A DNA stretch of 64,000 nt from Ruania rhizosphaerae (GTDB taxonomy: Bacteria > Actinomycetota > Actinomycetes > Actinomycetales > Beutenbergiaceae). Of the stretch, positions 38,496 to 46,454 are shown in pieces; positions within the stretch are counted from its first letter, which is position 1; the number at the start of each line of letters is the position of its first letter. The notes below the pieces were generated by a model. It had not been told where the DNA came from. It did not search any database and saw only the letters and a list, made by a program, of their open reading frames with translations. The stretch lies in contig NZ_VSMB01000016.1 in the NCBI RefSeq assembly GCF_009805705.1, positions 1 through 64,000 of the forward strand, read 5' to 3'. The translations under genes and the position numbers were made by a program.

Positions 38496-39743
38496 ATGAC
38501 CACCTGTGTGCCCGAGGACCTGGCCCTGTTGTCAGGGCCGGACTCCCGCGACCTCGTGCGCGCAGCGCTGGGACCCGTCGAGGTCGAGGAGCTGACGGTC
38601 GAGGTGGAGGCGGTGCACCATCGCCCCGGTTTCGGGGTGAGTGCGGTCTACCGCGTGGGGTACCGGCACGCGGGTGCCACGGTCCGTGAACAACTGGTGG
38701 CGAGCACTGCCGAGGTTCCTCACCTCGAGGGCGTCGCGACGCTGCAGGACGGCGAGCACCACGTGCGGGTCTGGCGGCGCAACGACGATCCGGCGCTGCC
38801 GGGCCTACGGACGGCGACTGACGCCGTCGTGATGGGTGCATGGCTGCACGACCTGGCCGGCCTCGGCGACGGCGGACAGGCGCACGTGAGCGTGCTCGGA
38901 TACCGGCCGACAAGGCGGGCGGTGCTGCGCACGAGGTGCGGTGACGACGTCGCCTACCTCAAGGTGCTCCCTGCCCGCCGGGCTCACCGGCTCGTGGCCA
39001 GGCACGAGCTGCTCGCCCGTGCCGGGGTGGAGGCACCGCGCGTGCTCGGCACGACGAAGGACGGGATCGTCGCCCTCTCGGCGATGTCCGGGCTTCCCCT
39101 GGCGACGGTGATCGCAGACGCCCGTCGCCGGCCGGGGGCAGTGCCTGCACCGGAGCAGCTGGCCGCGTGGCTGGACACGTTGCCTCCGGAGGTGCTCGAT
39201 CTGCCACGGCGTCCCTCGTGGGTCGACCGGATCGACTTCCACGCCACGGCCGCACGCGCGGCCCTGCCGGGCAATGCGGAGGAGATCACGACACTGGAGG
39301 ACGGTATCGGCGACGTGCTCGCCGCGAGCCCCTCCGGGCCGGTCGTTCCGACACACGGGGACTTCTACGAGGCGAACGTGTTCGTCGCCGACGGCCGAGT
39401 CCGTGGTGCTATCGACCTCGACTCCCTCGGCCCGGGCGCCCGGGAGGACGACCTGGCCACGATGCTGGGCCACCTCAGCGTGCTCCCGGCCCTCGCGCCA
39501 GCGCTGTACGGGCACGTCCCGGAGTTGACCGAGGAGTGGTTTATCTCCTTCGCCGGCCGGGTCGATGCCGCAGGACTCGCGGCTCGTGCCGCCGCGGTGG
39601 TCGTCTCGTTGATTGCCGGTGCGTCGCCGGACCAGCGGGAGGCGCGTCTGGTCCAGGCGCAGAGGTGGCTGCGTCGCGCACACGAGGAGTTGGGCGCACA
39701 CCTGGAGTTGGGCGCACACCAGGAGATGGGGAGGAAGCGATGA
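38496..39743 (+). CDS. Aminoglycoside-phosphotransferase-fold kinase of unknown substrate
   Basis: A 415-residue protein. The C-terminal domain has the APH catalytic loop THGDFYEAN (H287, D289, N294) and the metal-binding IDLD (D307, D309); K156 in AYLKVL is a likely ATP lysine. The first 130 residues are a separate region without a recognised motif. Despite the fold, there is no sign of antibiotic modification; related kinases act on choline, sugars or other small molecules. Near the end an 18-bp tandem duplication gives ELGAHL-ELGAHQ. The stop overlaps the next gene (ATGA), so it is coupled to an exported Ser-rich protein. Confidence 0.75.
   Translation: MTTCVPEDLALLSGPDSRDLVRAALGPVEVEELTVEVEAVHHRPGFGVSAVYRVGYRHAGATVREQLVASTAEVPHLEGVATLQDGEHHVRVWRRNDDPALPGLRTATDAVVMGAWLHDLAGLGDGGQAHVSVLGYRPTRRAVLRTRCGDDVAYLKVLPARRAHRLVARHELLARAGVEAPRVLGTTKDGIVALSAMSGLPLATVIADARRRPGAVPAPEQLAAWLDTLPPEVLDLPRRPSWVDRIDFHATAARAALPGNAEEITTLEDGIGDVLAASPSGPVVPTHGDFYEANVFVADGRVRGAIDLDSLGPGAREDDLATMLGHLSVLPALAPALYGHVPELTEEWFISFAGRVDAAGLAARAAAVVVSLIAGASPDQREARLVQAQRWLRRAHEELGAHLELGAHQEMGRKR
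39686..39721 (+). repeat. 18-bp tandem duplication within the kinase gene
   Basis: Two copies (39686-39703 and 39704-39721) differ only in the last base and add six residues in frame. They look like a recent slippage event. Confidence 0.85.
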
Positions 39744-40171
39744 GTCGTAGCGGTCCATGGATGGTGACAGGAGCACTCGGAGCCCTCGGGGTGGTAGCCG
39801 CGGTCTCGGCAGCGAGCCCGGCCGCACCGGTTGAGCATCCGAGCGGTGCGGTCATCATCGCGGTGCCGAGTGAGGGTTCGTCGGCGCCGCCGGAGAAGTC
39901 TCCGGACCCGGCAACCGCTGAGCCGGCGACGGCGGTGACGGCGGTGACCGCGGTGACGCCTGAGGAGCCGGCGCAGACAACTGAGACGTCCACCTCGGGT
40001 TCGTCGGGTTCGGGTTCGTCCAGTTCGGCGGGTACAGCGAGCTCGAGCGATTCGAGCTCGGTCAGCACGGGCTCCTCGGGGTCGTCATCTCCCGAGCGAG
40101 TCCCGCTCGCATCACCGGTGAGCCCTGACTCCCCGGACAGCCCGCCCTCGGCCGACAGCGGTGACGACTGA
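39740..40171 (+). CDS. Exported Ser/Thr/Pro-rich low-complexity protein
   Basis: A 143-residue protein I do not recognise. Residues 1-30 form a signal-peptide-like segment (WMVTGALGALGVVAAVSAAS), with cleavage likely after an Ala-X-Ala-type site. The rest is Ser, Pro, Thr and Glu with short repeats (TAVTAVTAV, SSGSGSSSS) and no cysteine. The signal segment resembles that of the protein at 40281-40826 (WVVTGALGVVAV), so the two are probably related. The ATG overlaps the kinase stop, and GAGGAAG precedes it. It may be a cell-surface or wall-spanning protein, but no function can be assigned. Confidence 0.7.
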   Translation: MSRSGPWMVTGALGALGVVAAVSAASPAAPVEHPSGAVIIAVPSEGSSAPPEKSPDPATAEPATAVTAVTAVTPEEPAQTTETSTSGSSGSGSSSSAGTASSSDSSSVSTGSSGSSSPERVPLASPVSPDSPDSPPSADSGDD

Positions 40172-40208
40172 TGAGAAGGCTCTCATCGCCCCCTCCCACG
40201 CCTCTCAT
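40170..40208. promoter_or_regulatory. Palindrome ATGAGA-N4-TCTCAT with a 22-bp spaced repeat, site 2
   Basis: ATGAGA (40171-40176) and TCTCAT (40181-40186) form the same 16-bp palindrome as site 1, here extended by one more pair (40170 with 40187). Another TCTCAT starts at 40203, exactly 22 bp after the first, on the same face of the helix. It lies upstream of the second Ser/Pro-rich gene and begins at the stop codon of the first. Confidence 0.55.
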
Positions 40209-40280
40209 GGGAGCACGGAAGTCTCAGACATATCAGGACGAGAGTCCCGCGACGGGGACCTGACCAGAAGGAGACATCGA

Positions 40281-40826
40281 ATGAAGACGCGTAATGCATG
40301 GGTCGTGACGGGAGCGCTCGGTGTGGTGGCAGTCGCCGGAGGCGCCGTGAGTGCGATGGCTGATCCCGGAGACGATTATGAGGGTTCGGCGATCGAGGTC
40401 GACGGTGCCCAGGCTGCCTCGCTGCCGCGCGTGATCGGTCAGGAAGTGACCGCCGATCCGGCAGTGGTGGCATCCTCGAGCGCTGTCACGTCGGTGACGG
40501 CGGCCTCGGCACCGACCGCCGCCAGCGCTCAGACGCCCGCGAGCCCGGCGAGTGCGCAGTCCCCTGCCAGCCCTGTGAGTGCACAGTCCCCGGCGAGTCC
40601 TGCGAGTGCGCAGTCCCCGGCAAGCAGCCCGGTGAGTGCGCCATCGCCAGCGAGTCCCGCGAGTGCACAGACTCCTGCCAGCCCGGTCTCCGCACCGAGC
40701 CCGGCCTCGGCTCCTTCACCGGCCAGTCCGGTGTCCCCGCCGTCGCCCGCCAGCCCGGCCTCGGCCGAGAGCGCAGAGTCGGCAGAGTCGGCACAGAGCG
40801 CGCCGTCGGCTGAGTCGGGTGACTGA
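40281..40826 (+). CDS. Exported protein with nine-residue Ser/Pro/Ala repeats
   Basis: A 181-residue protein I do not recognise. It has a clear signal peptide (MKTRNAWVVTGALGVVAVAG, with likely cleavage after AMA near residue 27), an acidic stretch (DPGDDYEG), and from residue 82 to 160 tandem units close to SAQSPASPA, ending in ESAESAESA. The repeats predict an extended wall-spanning stalk. AGAAGGAGA lies 6 nt before the ATG, the best ribosome binding site in this cassette. The signal region is related to the protein encoded just upstream. Confidence 0.75.
   Translation: MKTRNAWVVTGALGVVAVAGGAVSAMADPGDDYEGSAIEVDGAQAASLPRVIGQEVTADPAVVASSSAVTSVTAASAPTAASAQTPASPASAQSPASPVSAQSPASPASAQSPASSPVSAPSPASPASAQTPASPVSAPSPASAPSPASPVSPPSPASPASAESAESAESAQSAPSAESGD
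40524..40760 (+). repeat. 27-bp coding tandem repeat
   Basis: About six near-complete copies of a 27-bp unit (SAQSPASPA and variants SAQTPASPV, SAPSPASPA), then decayed units. Copies differ mainly at third positions, so the array is not brand new. Copy number may vary between strains. Confidence 0.8.
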
Positions 40827-40884
40827 CCGGCAGGCTGTCTGACCGGCTGGCAGTTTGACCGGCTGGCAGTCTGACTGGCAAACG

Positions 40885-40933
40885 CAGCGATGTGCCGAGT
40901 TCCGCCCCATCTGGGGGACTCGGCACATCGCTG
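40885..40933. terminator. Strong bidirectional terminator
   Basis: Perfect 16-bp arms (40885-40900 and 40918-40933) around a 17-nt centre that itself holds CCCC/GGGG. It separates the repeat protein from the convergent response regulator and ends both transcripts. Confidence 0.8.
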
Positions 40934-41011
40934 TCGGCCGTGCCGGTGGCTGCCCGCTGGGTGTCTGCTCCATCCGAGGTGGGCTTGTCCGTCCGAGGTG
41001 TCCGGGCCGTC

Positions 41012-41671
41012 TCAGCCCAGGCGATACCCCATCCCACGCACCGTTTCGAACCGTTCGGCACCGAGCTTCTTGCGTAGGTACCGCACGTAGACATCGACGA
41101 CGTTCGACCCGGGATCGAAGTCGTACCCCCAGACCCGCGAGAGCAGTTGCTCCCGGCTGAGGACCTGTCCCGGGCTGCGGAGGAAGGTCTCGGCCAAGGT
41201 GAACTCCCGTGCCGAGAGTTCCACATCCCGGCCGTCGACGTGCGCCTTGCGGGTGCGTAGGTCCAACGAGAGGCCAGCGTGGCTGAGAACGGTGGACTCG
41301 GAGCCACCGTTCTCAGACCGTAGCCGTAGCCGGACCCGGGCCAGCAGCTCCTCGAAGCGGAACGGCTTGGCCATGTAGTCATCGGCACCTCCTTCCAGAC
41401 CGGCGACCGTGTCGGTGACCGATGATCGGGCCGTGAGGATGATGACGGGGATGGTCACGCCCAGGGAGCGCACCGTGCTCAGGACGTCGAAACCGTCGCG
41501 GTCGGGGAGGCCGAGGTCGAGCACCAGCAGGTCGAACTCGCCGGTGCTCGCCAGGTCGATCGCCTGCTCACCGGTGGCGACCGTCGTCGGGACGTAGCCG
41601 GCCGAGCGGAGGCCCTTGGCGACGAACGAGGCGATCCGTTCCTCGTCCTCAGCGATCAGGATCTGGCTCAC
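41012..41671 (-). CDS. OmpR/PhoB-family response regulator
   Basis: A 219-residue regulator. The receiver domain has acidic residues E8/D9/E10, phosphoacceptor D52 (LLVLDLGLPDRDG) and K102 (AKPF). The C-terminal winged-helix DNA-binding domain ends VRYLRKKLG...VRGMGYRL. It follows the sensor kinase gene by 7 bp in the same direction. Candidate targets are the repeats at the kinase and Ser/Pro-protein promoters and at its own operon promoter. Confidence 0.92.
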   Translation of the reverse strand: MSQILIAEDEERIASFVAKGLRSAGYVPTTVATGEQAIDLASTGEFDLLVLDLGLPDRDGFDVLSTVRSLGVTIPVIILTARSSVTDTVAGLEGGADDYMAKPFRFEELLARVRLRLRSENGGSESTVLSHAGLSLDLRTRKAHVDGRDVELSAREFTLAETFLRSPGQVLSREQLLSRVWGYDFDPGSNVVDVYVRYLRKKLGAERFETVRGMGYRLG

Positions 41672-41678
41672 GGGTGCT

Positions 41679-43142
41679 CTACCTGCCTTCCTCGGCCTCG
41701 GCGGCCGGGTGGGGGATGTGGATGGTGAACGTGGAACCGTGCCCCGGTGCCGAGATGAGACTCACCCGGCCACCGTGGGCCTGGGCGATCGAGGTGACGA
41801 TGGGCAGGCCGAGACCGCTGCCGTCCACCGTCGGGTCGAGCCGCTCGAACCTGTCGAAGATGCGCTGCTGATCCGCCTCGCCGATCCCGGCGCCAACGTC
41901 TCGGACCCAGAGGCGGATCTCGCTGGCGTCAGCGGTCGAGCCGATCGCGACGGTGGAACCCTCCTCGGAGAACTTCACCGCATTCGAGGCGAGCTGGAGC
42001 AGGGCCTGCGTCAGTCGCCGGGGGTCCGCGTGGATCTGCACGTCAGCGAGCTCGTCCAGCACCCAGCGCCGGTCGCCCAGCGACGTCGCCTTCACGAGCA
42101 CGTCGTCGGTGAGCAGCGCGAGGTCGACGTCGGTACGGGTCACGAAGTCGGGACGGCGAGACCGGGCGAGCGTCATGAGGTCGTCCACCAGCATGTTCAT
42201 CCGGTCGAGTTCGTCGAGGGCAAGCGTCCGCGTGCTCGCGACCTCCGCGGTGTCGCCGGGGTCCATCAGTTCCAGGTGGCCGCGCACGATCGTCAGCGGC
42301 GTCCGGAGCTCGTGCCCGGCGTCGTCGAGCAGCTGCCGCTGCGAGGCGAAGGCCTGCTCGAGCCGCGCGAACATCCGGTTGAACGTCTCCGTCAGCAGGG
42401 CGAGGTCGTCGTTCCCCGCCACGGGTATGCGGCGGCTGAGGTCGTCCGAGGAACTCACCTCGTCCGCTGTGGCGCGCAGCACTTTGATCGGTGCCAGGAG
42501 CTGGCCGACGACGAACCAGGCGATGAGCGTGATCCAGGCGAGCGAGGCGACGGCCACCAGCGCGTACGTCCGGAACGTCGCGTTCAAATTCTCGTACTCG
42601 GCGTCGAGGTCGAAGGCGAGGACCATCGCGCCCTGCTCGCTGGGCGGGTCGGTGCGAATAGGGAGGGCAAGCACGCGGTAGGTGCGCTGCGACGTCTCGA
42701 TCGTGAAGAGGTCGGGATCCTCCCATCCGCTCGCGGGTGCCAGGGCGGCCACCAGTTCCGGGTCCTCCTCGATCCGGAATGACGTGGCGACCTCCGGCAC
42801 ATGCGTGATCTCCCCGTCGACGAAGCCGGCGAGCGCTTCGTGCGTCGCGGGGGCCACCCGGCTGAGCACGGTGCGCAGTACCGAGGAGACCGACGCGAAC
42901 GGCTCTCCGGTCTGGGGGTCGACTCCGATCTCGGCCAGCGTCTCGATCTCTGCGCCCGATCGCGCGAGCGAGTCGTCCAGCCGGAGCACGCTGCGGTCGC
43001 GCTCCAGTGAATAGGCGCTGATCCCGGCCGCGGCCAACGCCATCGCCGACAGGAGCGTGAGTGCCGCGAGCACCCGCGTGCGCACACTCATCCGGAGGCG
43101 GGGGCGTCGACGGGGCACGCGGCTAGTATCCACGCTCGCCAT
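41679..43142 (-). CDS. Membrane sensor histidine kinase
   Basis: A 487-residue sensor. TM1 is at about 22-44, an extracytoplasmic sensing domain of about 145 residues follows, TM2 is at about 191-213, then HAMP. The phosphoacceptor is H277 (DDAGHELRTPLT), followed by an ATPase domain with LASNAVKF (N box), DVGAGIG and GSGLGLPI. The signal is unknown. It is first in the two-gene operon, ahead of its regulator. The start codon lies 6 nt from a TATGAG -10 box, so the mRNA is probably leaderless. Confidence 0.92.
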   Translation of the reverse strand: MASVDTSRVPRRRPRLRMSVRTRVLAALTLLSAMALAAAGISAYSLERDRSVLRLDDSLARSGAEIETLAEIGVDPQTGEPFASVSSVLRTVLSRVAPATHEALAGFVDGEITHVPEVATSFRIEEDPELVAALAPASGWEDPDLFTIETSQRTYRVLALPIRTDPPSEQGAMVLAFDLDAEYENLNATFRTYALVAVASLAWITLIAWFVVGQLLAPIKVLRATADEVSSSDDLSRRIPVAGNDDLALLTETFNRMFARLEQAFASQRQLLDDAGHELRTPLTIVRGHLELMDPGDTAEVASTRTLALDELDRMNMLVDDLMTLARSRRPDFVTRTDVDLALLTDDVLVKATSLGDRRWVLDELADVQIHADPRRLTQALLQLASNAVKFSEEGSTVAIGSTADASEIRLWVRDVGAGIGEADQQRIFDRFERLDPTVDGSGLGLPIVTSIAQAHGGRVSLISAPGHGSTFTIHIPHPAAEAEEGR

Positions 43143-43148
43143 GCACCG

Positions 43149-43171
43149 CTCATAGCCGCGTCATAGCCGTG
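43149..43171 (-). promoter_or_regulatory. Sensor kinase promoter with an 11-bp tandem repeat
   Basis: Read on the forward strand, TCATAGCCGCG (43150-43160) is followed at once by TCATAGCCGTG (43161-43171). On the reverse strand each unit gives a TATGA box; the nearer one (TATGAG, complement of 43149-43154) is 6 nt from the start codon. The 11-bp period suggests autoregulation by the OmpR-type partner. Confidence 0.5.
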
Positions 43172-43179
43172 CACCCCGA

Positions 43180-43206
43180 TTCCTGCCAGGTCGTGCCTGG
43201 CAGGAA
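43180..43206. promoter_or_regulatory. 27-bp perfect palindromic hairpin
   Basis: TTCCTGCCAGG (43180-43190) and CCTGGCAGGAA (43196-43206) with a 5-nt loop. It lies just upstream of the sensor kinase promoter, in the divergent spacer before tRNA-Trp. Divergent genes do not need a terminator, so an operator is possible. Confidence 0.5.
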
Positions 43207-43255
43207 GTCACGCGTTCTGCGCGCCAGCGAGTGTCCGGGATCATGGTGAGGGCGG

Positions 43256-43285
43256 TTCGACCAGGTGCCCTCGGCCGGGTACACT
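43256..43285 (+). promoter_or_regulatory. Candidate tRNA-Trp promoter
   Basis: TTCGAC (43256-43261), an 18-nt spacer and TACACT (43280-43285) would start transcription near 43292, about 65 nt before the mature tRNA. Confidence 0.4.
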
Positions 43286-43357
43286 CGCTTCGGTGGTTGA
43301 CGTCCGCCACGCTGGTTCGCGCCTCGGCGGGTACTAGTAGGGTGGGCCGATCTGCGA

Positions 43358-43430
43358 AGGGCAGTGGCGCAATTGGTAGCGCACCGGTCTCCAAAACCGG
43401 CGGTTGTGGGTTCGAGTCCCTCCTGCCCTG
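43358..43430 (+). tRNA. tRNA-Trp (CCA)
   Basis: A 73-nt cloverleaf. The acceptor AGGGCAG pairs with CTGCCCT, the anticodon loop is CTCCAAA with CCA at 43391-43393, and the T loop is TTCGAGT. The T stem has one U-U mismatch. No encoded CCA. tRNA-Trp before secE is a common bacterial arrangement. Confidence 0.96.
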
Positions 43431-43483
43431 CTTCCTCGCCCGTCCCGGGCACCTGAACGACCGGTCGATCCAAGGACATCCTC

Positions 43484-43987
43484 GTGAGCACTCCTCCCAA
43501 CGCCGATTCGGGCGAGCCCGACGACGTCGGTCGTGGCGACGACCCTCGGGACGAGCTCGACGCGCCCGAGAGTGAGTCCGACGCCGTCGACGACACTCAA
43601 GGCTCCGCTGACGCGGGAGCCGGCGATGAGCCCGGCGACGGTGAGAGCGACTCCAAGCCTGACGCGAGCGATTCCAAGGCTGCGAGCGCGGACGCACGAC
43701 CCGCTGCTGCGCGTTCCGTGCGAGCTCAGGGGCAGGCGAAGGGGCGTCCGACAGCGTCCCGCAAGGAGGCCGAGGCTGCTCGTCAGGCCGAGCCCAACGT
43801 CTTCGCCAGGATCGCTCGATTCGTCCGCCAGGTCGTCCAGGAGCTACGCAAGGTCGTCACCCCGACCCGGAACGAGTTGTTCACCTACATCGGTGTCGTC
43901 ATCGTCTTCCTCGTGGTGATGATGATCTACGTGGGAGTGCTGGACTTCGGCTTCGGCCGGCTGGTTCTCTGGGCATTCGGCGGCTGA
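43484..43987 (+). CDS. secE: Preprotein translocase subunit SecE with long acidic N terminus
   Basis: A 167-residue protein. The conserved part is the C-terminal 65 residues: [19 protein letters not shown], the amphipathic helix that contacts SecY, then one transmembrane helix. The first 100 residues are rich in Asp, Glu, Ser and Ala and look disordered, longer than in most relatives. A GTG start with a weak CCTCGTG context was chosen as the first in-frame start after tRNA-Trp; a shorter protein is possible. Confidence 0.9.
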   Translation: MSTPPNADSGEPDDVGRGDDPRDELDAPESESDAVDDTQGSADAGAGDEPGDGESDSKPDASDSKAASADARPAAARSVRAQGQAKGRPTASRKEAEAARQAEPNVFARIARFVRQVVQELRKVVTPTRNELFTYIGVVIVFLVVMMIYVGVLDFGFGRLVLWAFGG

Positions 43988-44057
43988 GGGTCGCCTGGCC
44001 CGGCGTGGGCCCGAGACAGCGGTGAACGATCAACGAACCATGGAAGCAGGTCAGGAC

Positions 44058-44801
44058 GTGTCTGAAGAGACTCAACCCACCGGTGACGTGACCGAGGAGA
44101 CCTCGGTCGAACTCACCGACGGCGACGACGCCGCGACCGGTGACGGGGGAGCCGAGGATGCGACCACCGACACCGCGGGGGAGGCCGCCGAGGTGGTGGA
44201 GGACCCGGTTGCCGCGTTCCGCTCCGAGCTGCGCTCGTTGCCGGGCGACTGGTACGTCATCCACTCCTACGCCGGCTACGAGAACCGCGTGAAGGCGAAC
44301 CTGGAGTCCCGGATCCAGTCCCTCAACATGGAGGACTTCATCTTCCAGGTCGAGGTGCCGATGGAAGAGGTCGTCGAGATCAAGAACTCGGTGCGCAAGG
44401 TCGTACGCCGGGTCCGGGTCCCGAGCTACGTCCTCGTCCGCATGGATCTCACTGACGAGTCCTGGGGTGCCGTCCGCCACACCCCCGGCGTCACCGGATT
44501 CGTCGGTCACACCCACTCCCCGGTTCCCCTGACCCTGGACGAGGTCATGTCCATGCTCGCGAGCACCATCGAGGCGAAGGCCCCGGCGGCCCAGCCGGCT
44601 GGTGGGAAGTCCGCCGCACCAGCTGTGCAGGTCGACTTCACGGTCGGCGAGTCCGTCACGGTCACCGACGGGCCGTTCGACACGCTGCCCGCCACGATCT
44701 CCGAGATCAACGCCGAGAGCCAGAAACTCAAGGTACTCGTCTCGATCTTCGGTCGCGAGACTCCGGTCGAGCTGTCGTTCAACCAGGTCGCCAAGATCTG
44801 A
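44058..44801 (+). CDS. nusG: Transcription termination/antitermination factor NusG
   Basis: A 247-residue protein with an acidic N-terminal extension (1-60), the NGN domain ([19 protein letters not shown] to VTGFVGH) and a C-terminal KOW domain ([12 protein letters not shown]). A linker of about 25 Ala/Pro-rich residues separates the domains. It binds RNA polymerase and links it to Rho and the ribosome. The GTG at 44058 has GCAGGTCAGGA just upstream; GTG 44022 or ATG 44040 would add 12 or 6 residues but have no ribosome binding site. A hairpin array follows. Confidence 0.93.
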   Translation: MSEETQPTGDVTEETSVELTDGDDAATGDGGAEDATTDTAGEAAEVVEDPVAAFRSELRSLPGDWYVIHSYAGYENRVKANLESRIQSLNMEDFIFQVEVPMEEVVEIKNSVRKVVRRVRVPSYVLVRMDLTDESWGAVRHTPGVTGFVGHTHSPVPLTLDEVMSMLASTIEAKAPAAQPAGGKSAAPAVQVDFTVGESVTVTDGPFDTLPATISEINAESQKLKVLVSIFGRETPVELSFNQVAKI

Positions 44802-44810
44802 AACGCACGA

Positions 44811-45039
44811 GGGCTTCGCCCACGCACGGGGGGCTTCGCCCCCCGTGTACCCCCCAAGAACACACACGCACAGGGGGCTTCGCCCCCCGTGTACCCCCAC
44901 GCACAGGGGCTCCGCCCCCGTGTTCCCCCGAAAGAACACAGACGCACAGGGGCTTCGCCCCCGTGTTCCCCCTAGAAAGAAGCAAGGATCAGAGACTTCC
45001 GAGGGCTTCGCCCTCGGAACCCGAAGCAAGCTTCGGGTT
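44811..45039 (+). repeat. Array of seven hairpins in the nusG-rplK spacer
   Basis: Most hairpins are a G-run plus C, a TTC or TCC triloop, then G plus a C-run. Stems centre near 44816, 44836, 44880, 44912, 44955 and 45008; the second and sixth have perfect 10-bp arms. A last hairpin (45018-45027 with 45030-45039) is a perfect 10-bp stem. Units two to five are tandem copies starting CGCAC, 44, 32 and 43 bp apart, and units two and four share an AAGAACACA tail. They may be terminators, attenuators or RNA-processing sites that set rplKA levels. The spacer 44802-45092 has no gene. Confidence 0.9.
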
Positions 45040-45092
45040 TGCAACCGGGTCATCGCCCGCGGCGTCGGCCCATCACCAGAAGGAGAAATCGC

Positions 45093-45524
45093 ATGCCTCC
45101 CAAGAAGAAGGTCGCCGGCCTCATCAAGCTCCAGATCCAGGCCGGTGCGGCCAACCCCGCTCCGCCGATCGGCCCCGCGCTCGGTCAGCACGGCGTGAAC
45201 ATCATGGAGTTCTGCAAGGCCTACAACGCGGCCACCGAGTCCCAGCGTGGGAACGTGATCCCCGTGGAGATCACGGTCTACGAGGACCGCTCCTTCACCT
45301 TCATCACCAAGACGCCGCCGGCCGCCGAGCTGATCAAGAAGGCCGCCGGAGTGGCCAAGGGCTCCTCGACTCCGCACACCGCCAAGGTGGGTGCGCTGAC
45401 GCAGGCTCAGGTCCGCGAGATCGCCGAGACGAAGATGGCCGACCTCAACGCCCGCGATATCGACGCCGCGTCGAAGATCATCGCCGGTACCGCTCGCTCG
45501 ATGGGTATCACGGTCTCGGACTGA
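45093..45524 (+). CDS. rplK: 50S ribosomal protein L11
   Basis: A 143-residue protein starting [18 protein letters not shown], with the conserved [22 protein letters not shown] motif. It binds 23S rRNA at the GTPase centre and is the thiostrepton and RelA contact. AGAAGGAGA precedes the ATG. It is separated from nusG by the hairpin array, unlike the tight linkage seen in many genomes. Confidence 0.97.
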   Translation: MPPKKKVAGLIKLQIQAGAANPAPPIGPALGQHGVNIMEFCKAYNAATESQRGNVIPVEITVYEDRSFTFITKTPPAAELIKKAAGVAKGSSTPHTAKVGALTQAQVREIAETKMADLNARDIDAASKIIAGTARSMGITVSD

Positions 45525-45626
45525 CCCTCGCCCATCCCTCAACGACCGGGGACGACCGTCCTCGGAACACAGTGGAAGGGTCCGCGCGGGCCCGCACCAC
45601 GACTGCTCGAGAACAAGGAGAAGCAG

Positions 45627-46340
45627 ATGGCAACGCGCAGCAAGAACTACCGCAAGGCCTCGGAGCTGATCGACCGCTCCGAGGTGTACCCGCCCCTGGA
45701 GGCGGTGCAGCTCGCCAAGAAGACCGCGAACTCGAAGTTCGACGAGACGGTCGAGGTGGTCTTCCGCCTCGGCGTCGATCCGCGCAAGGCAGACCAGATG
45801 GTCCGCGGCACAGTCAACCTGCCGCACGGCACCGGTAAGACCGCCCGCGTGATCGTCTTCGCCACCGGTGACCGCGCCGAGCAGGCGATCGCTGCAGGTG
45901 CAGACGAGGTCGGCGGCGACGAACTGATCGAGAAGGTGGCCGGTGGCTACACCGACTTCGACGCCGCGGTCGCGACTCCGGACCTCATGGGTAAGGTCGG
46001 CCGTCTCGGCCGCGTGCTCGGTCCGCGAGGTCTGATGCCGAACCCGAAGACCGGAACGGTGACGATGGACGTGACCAAGGCTGTCACTGACATCAAGGGC
46101 GGCAAGGTCGACTTCCGGGTGGACAAGCACGCCAACCTGCAGTTCATCGTGGGCAAGGCTTCCTTCAGTGACACCCACCTCGTCGAGAACTACGCGGCGG
46201 TGCTGGACGAGGTGCTGCGGCTCAAGCCGTCCTCCTCGAAGGGGCGCTACATCTCCAAGGCGGTGCTGAGCACCACGATGGGCCCGGGCATCCCGCTCGA
46301 CGCCACCAAGACCCGCAACCTCACCGAGGCCTCGGTCTGA
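45627..46340 (+). CDS. rplA: 50S ribosomal protein L1
   Basis: A 237-residue protein with the L1 signature ([20 protein letters not shown]) and the full two-domain length. In other bacteria L1 also represses its own rplKA mRNA. ACAAGGAGAAG precedes the ATG. The 428-bp spacer after it (46341-46768) holds a palindromic repeat, a promoter and the rplJ leader, but no gene. Confidence 0.97.
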   Translation: MATRSKNYRKASELIDRSEVYPPLEAVQLAKKTANSKFDETVEVVFRLGVDPRKADQMVRGTVNLPHGTGKTARVIVFATGDRAEQAIAAGADEVGGDELIEKVAGGYTDFDAAVATPDLMGKVGRLGRVLGPRGLMPNPKTGTVTMDVTKAVTDIKGGKVDFRVDKHANLQFIVGKASFSDTHLVENYAAVLDEVLRLKPSSSKGRYISKAVLSTTMGPGIPLDATKTRNLTEASV

Positions 46341-46454
46341 GCGTCCCGCGCTCGTGGGCCCTCAGTACTCGCTGACGGCCTCACGAACGGCCCGGTCTGC
46401 CACGGCAGGCCGGGCCGTTCGTGCGTTGCCCCGACCGACCATGCACTCCCTTGT

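Noticed and set aside
38496-39743. Kinase gene read as an antibiotic resistance determinant
   Set aside because: Only the general APH catalytic motifs are present; the N-terminal region and the context do not match known aminoglycoside or macrolide kinases.
40524-40760. Repeat array considered as CRISPR or a non-coding satellite
   Set aside because: The units are head to tail without spacers, keep the reading frame and vary at third positions, so this is a coding protein repeat.
44811-45039. nusG-rplK repeats considered as a CRISPR array or a small gene
   Set aside because: Repeat units are hairpins of uneven length without unique spacers, and the open frames across them encode only low-complexity Pro/Arg/Gly sequence.
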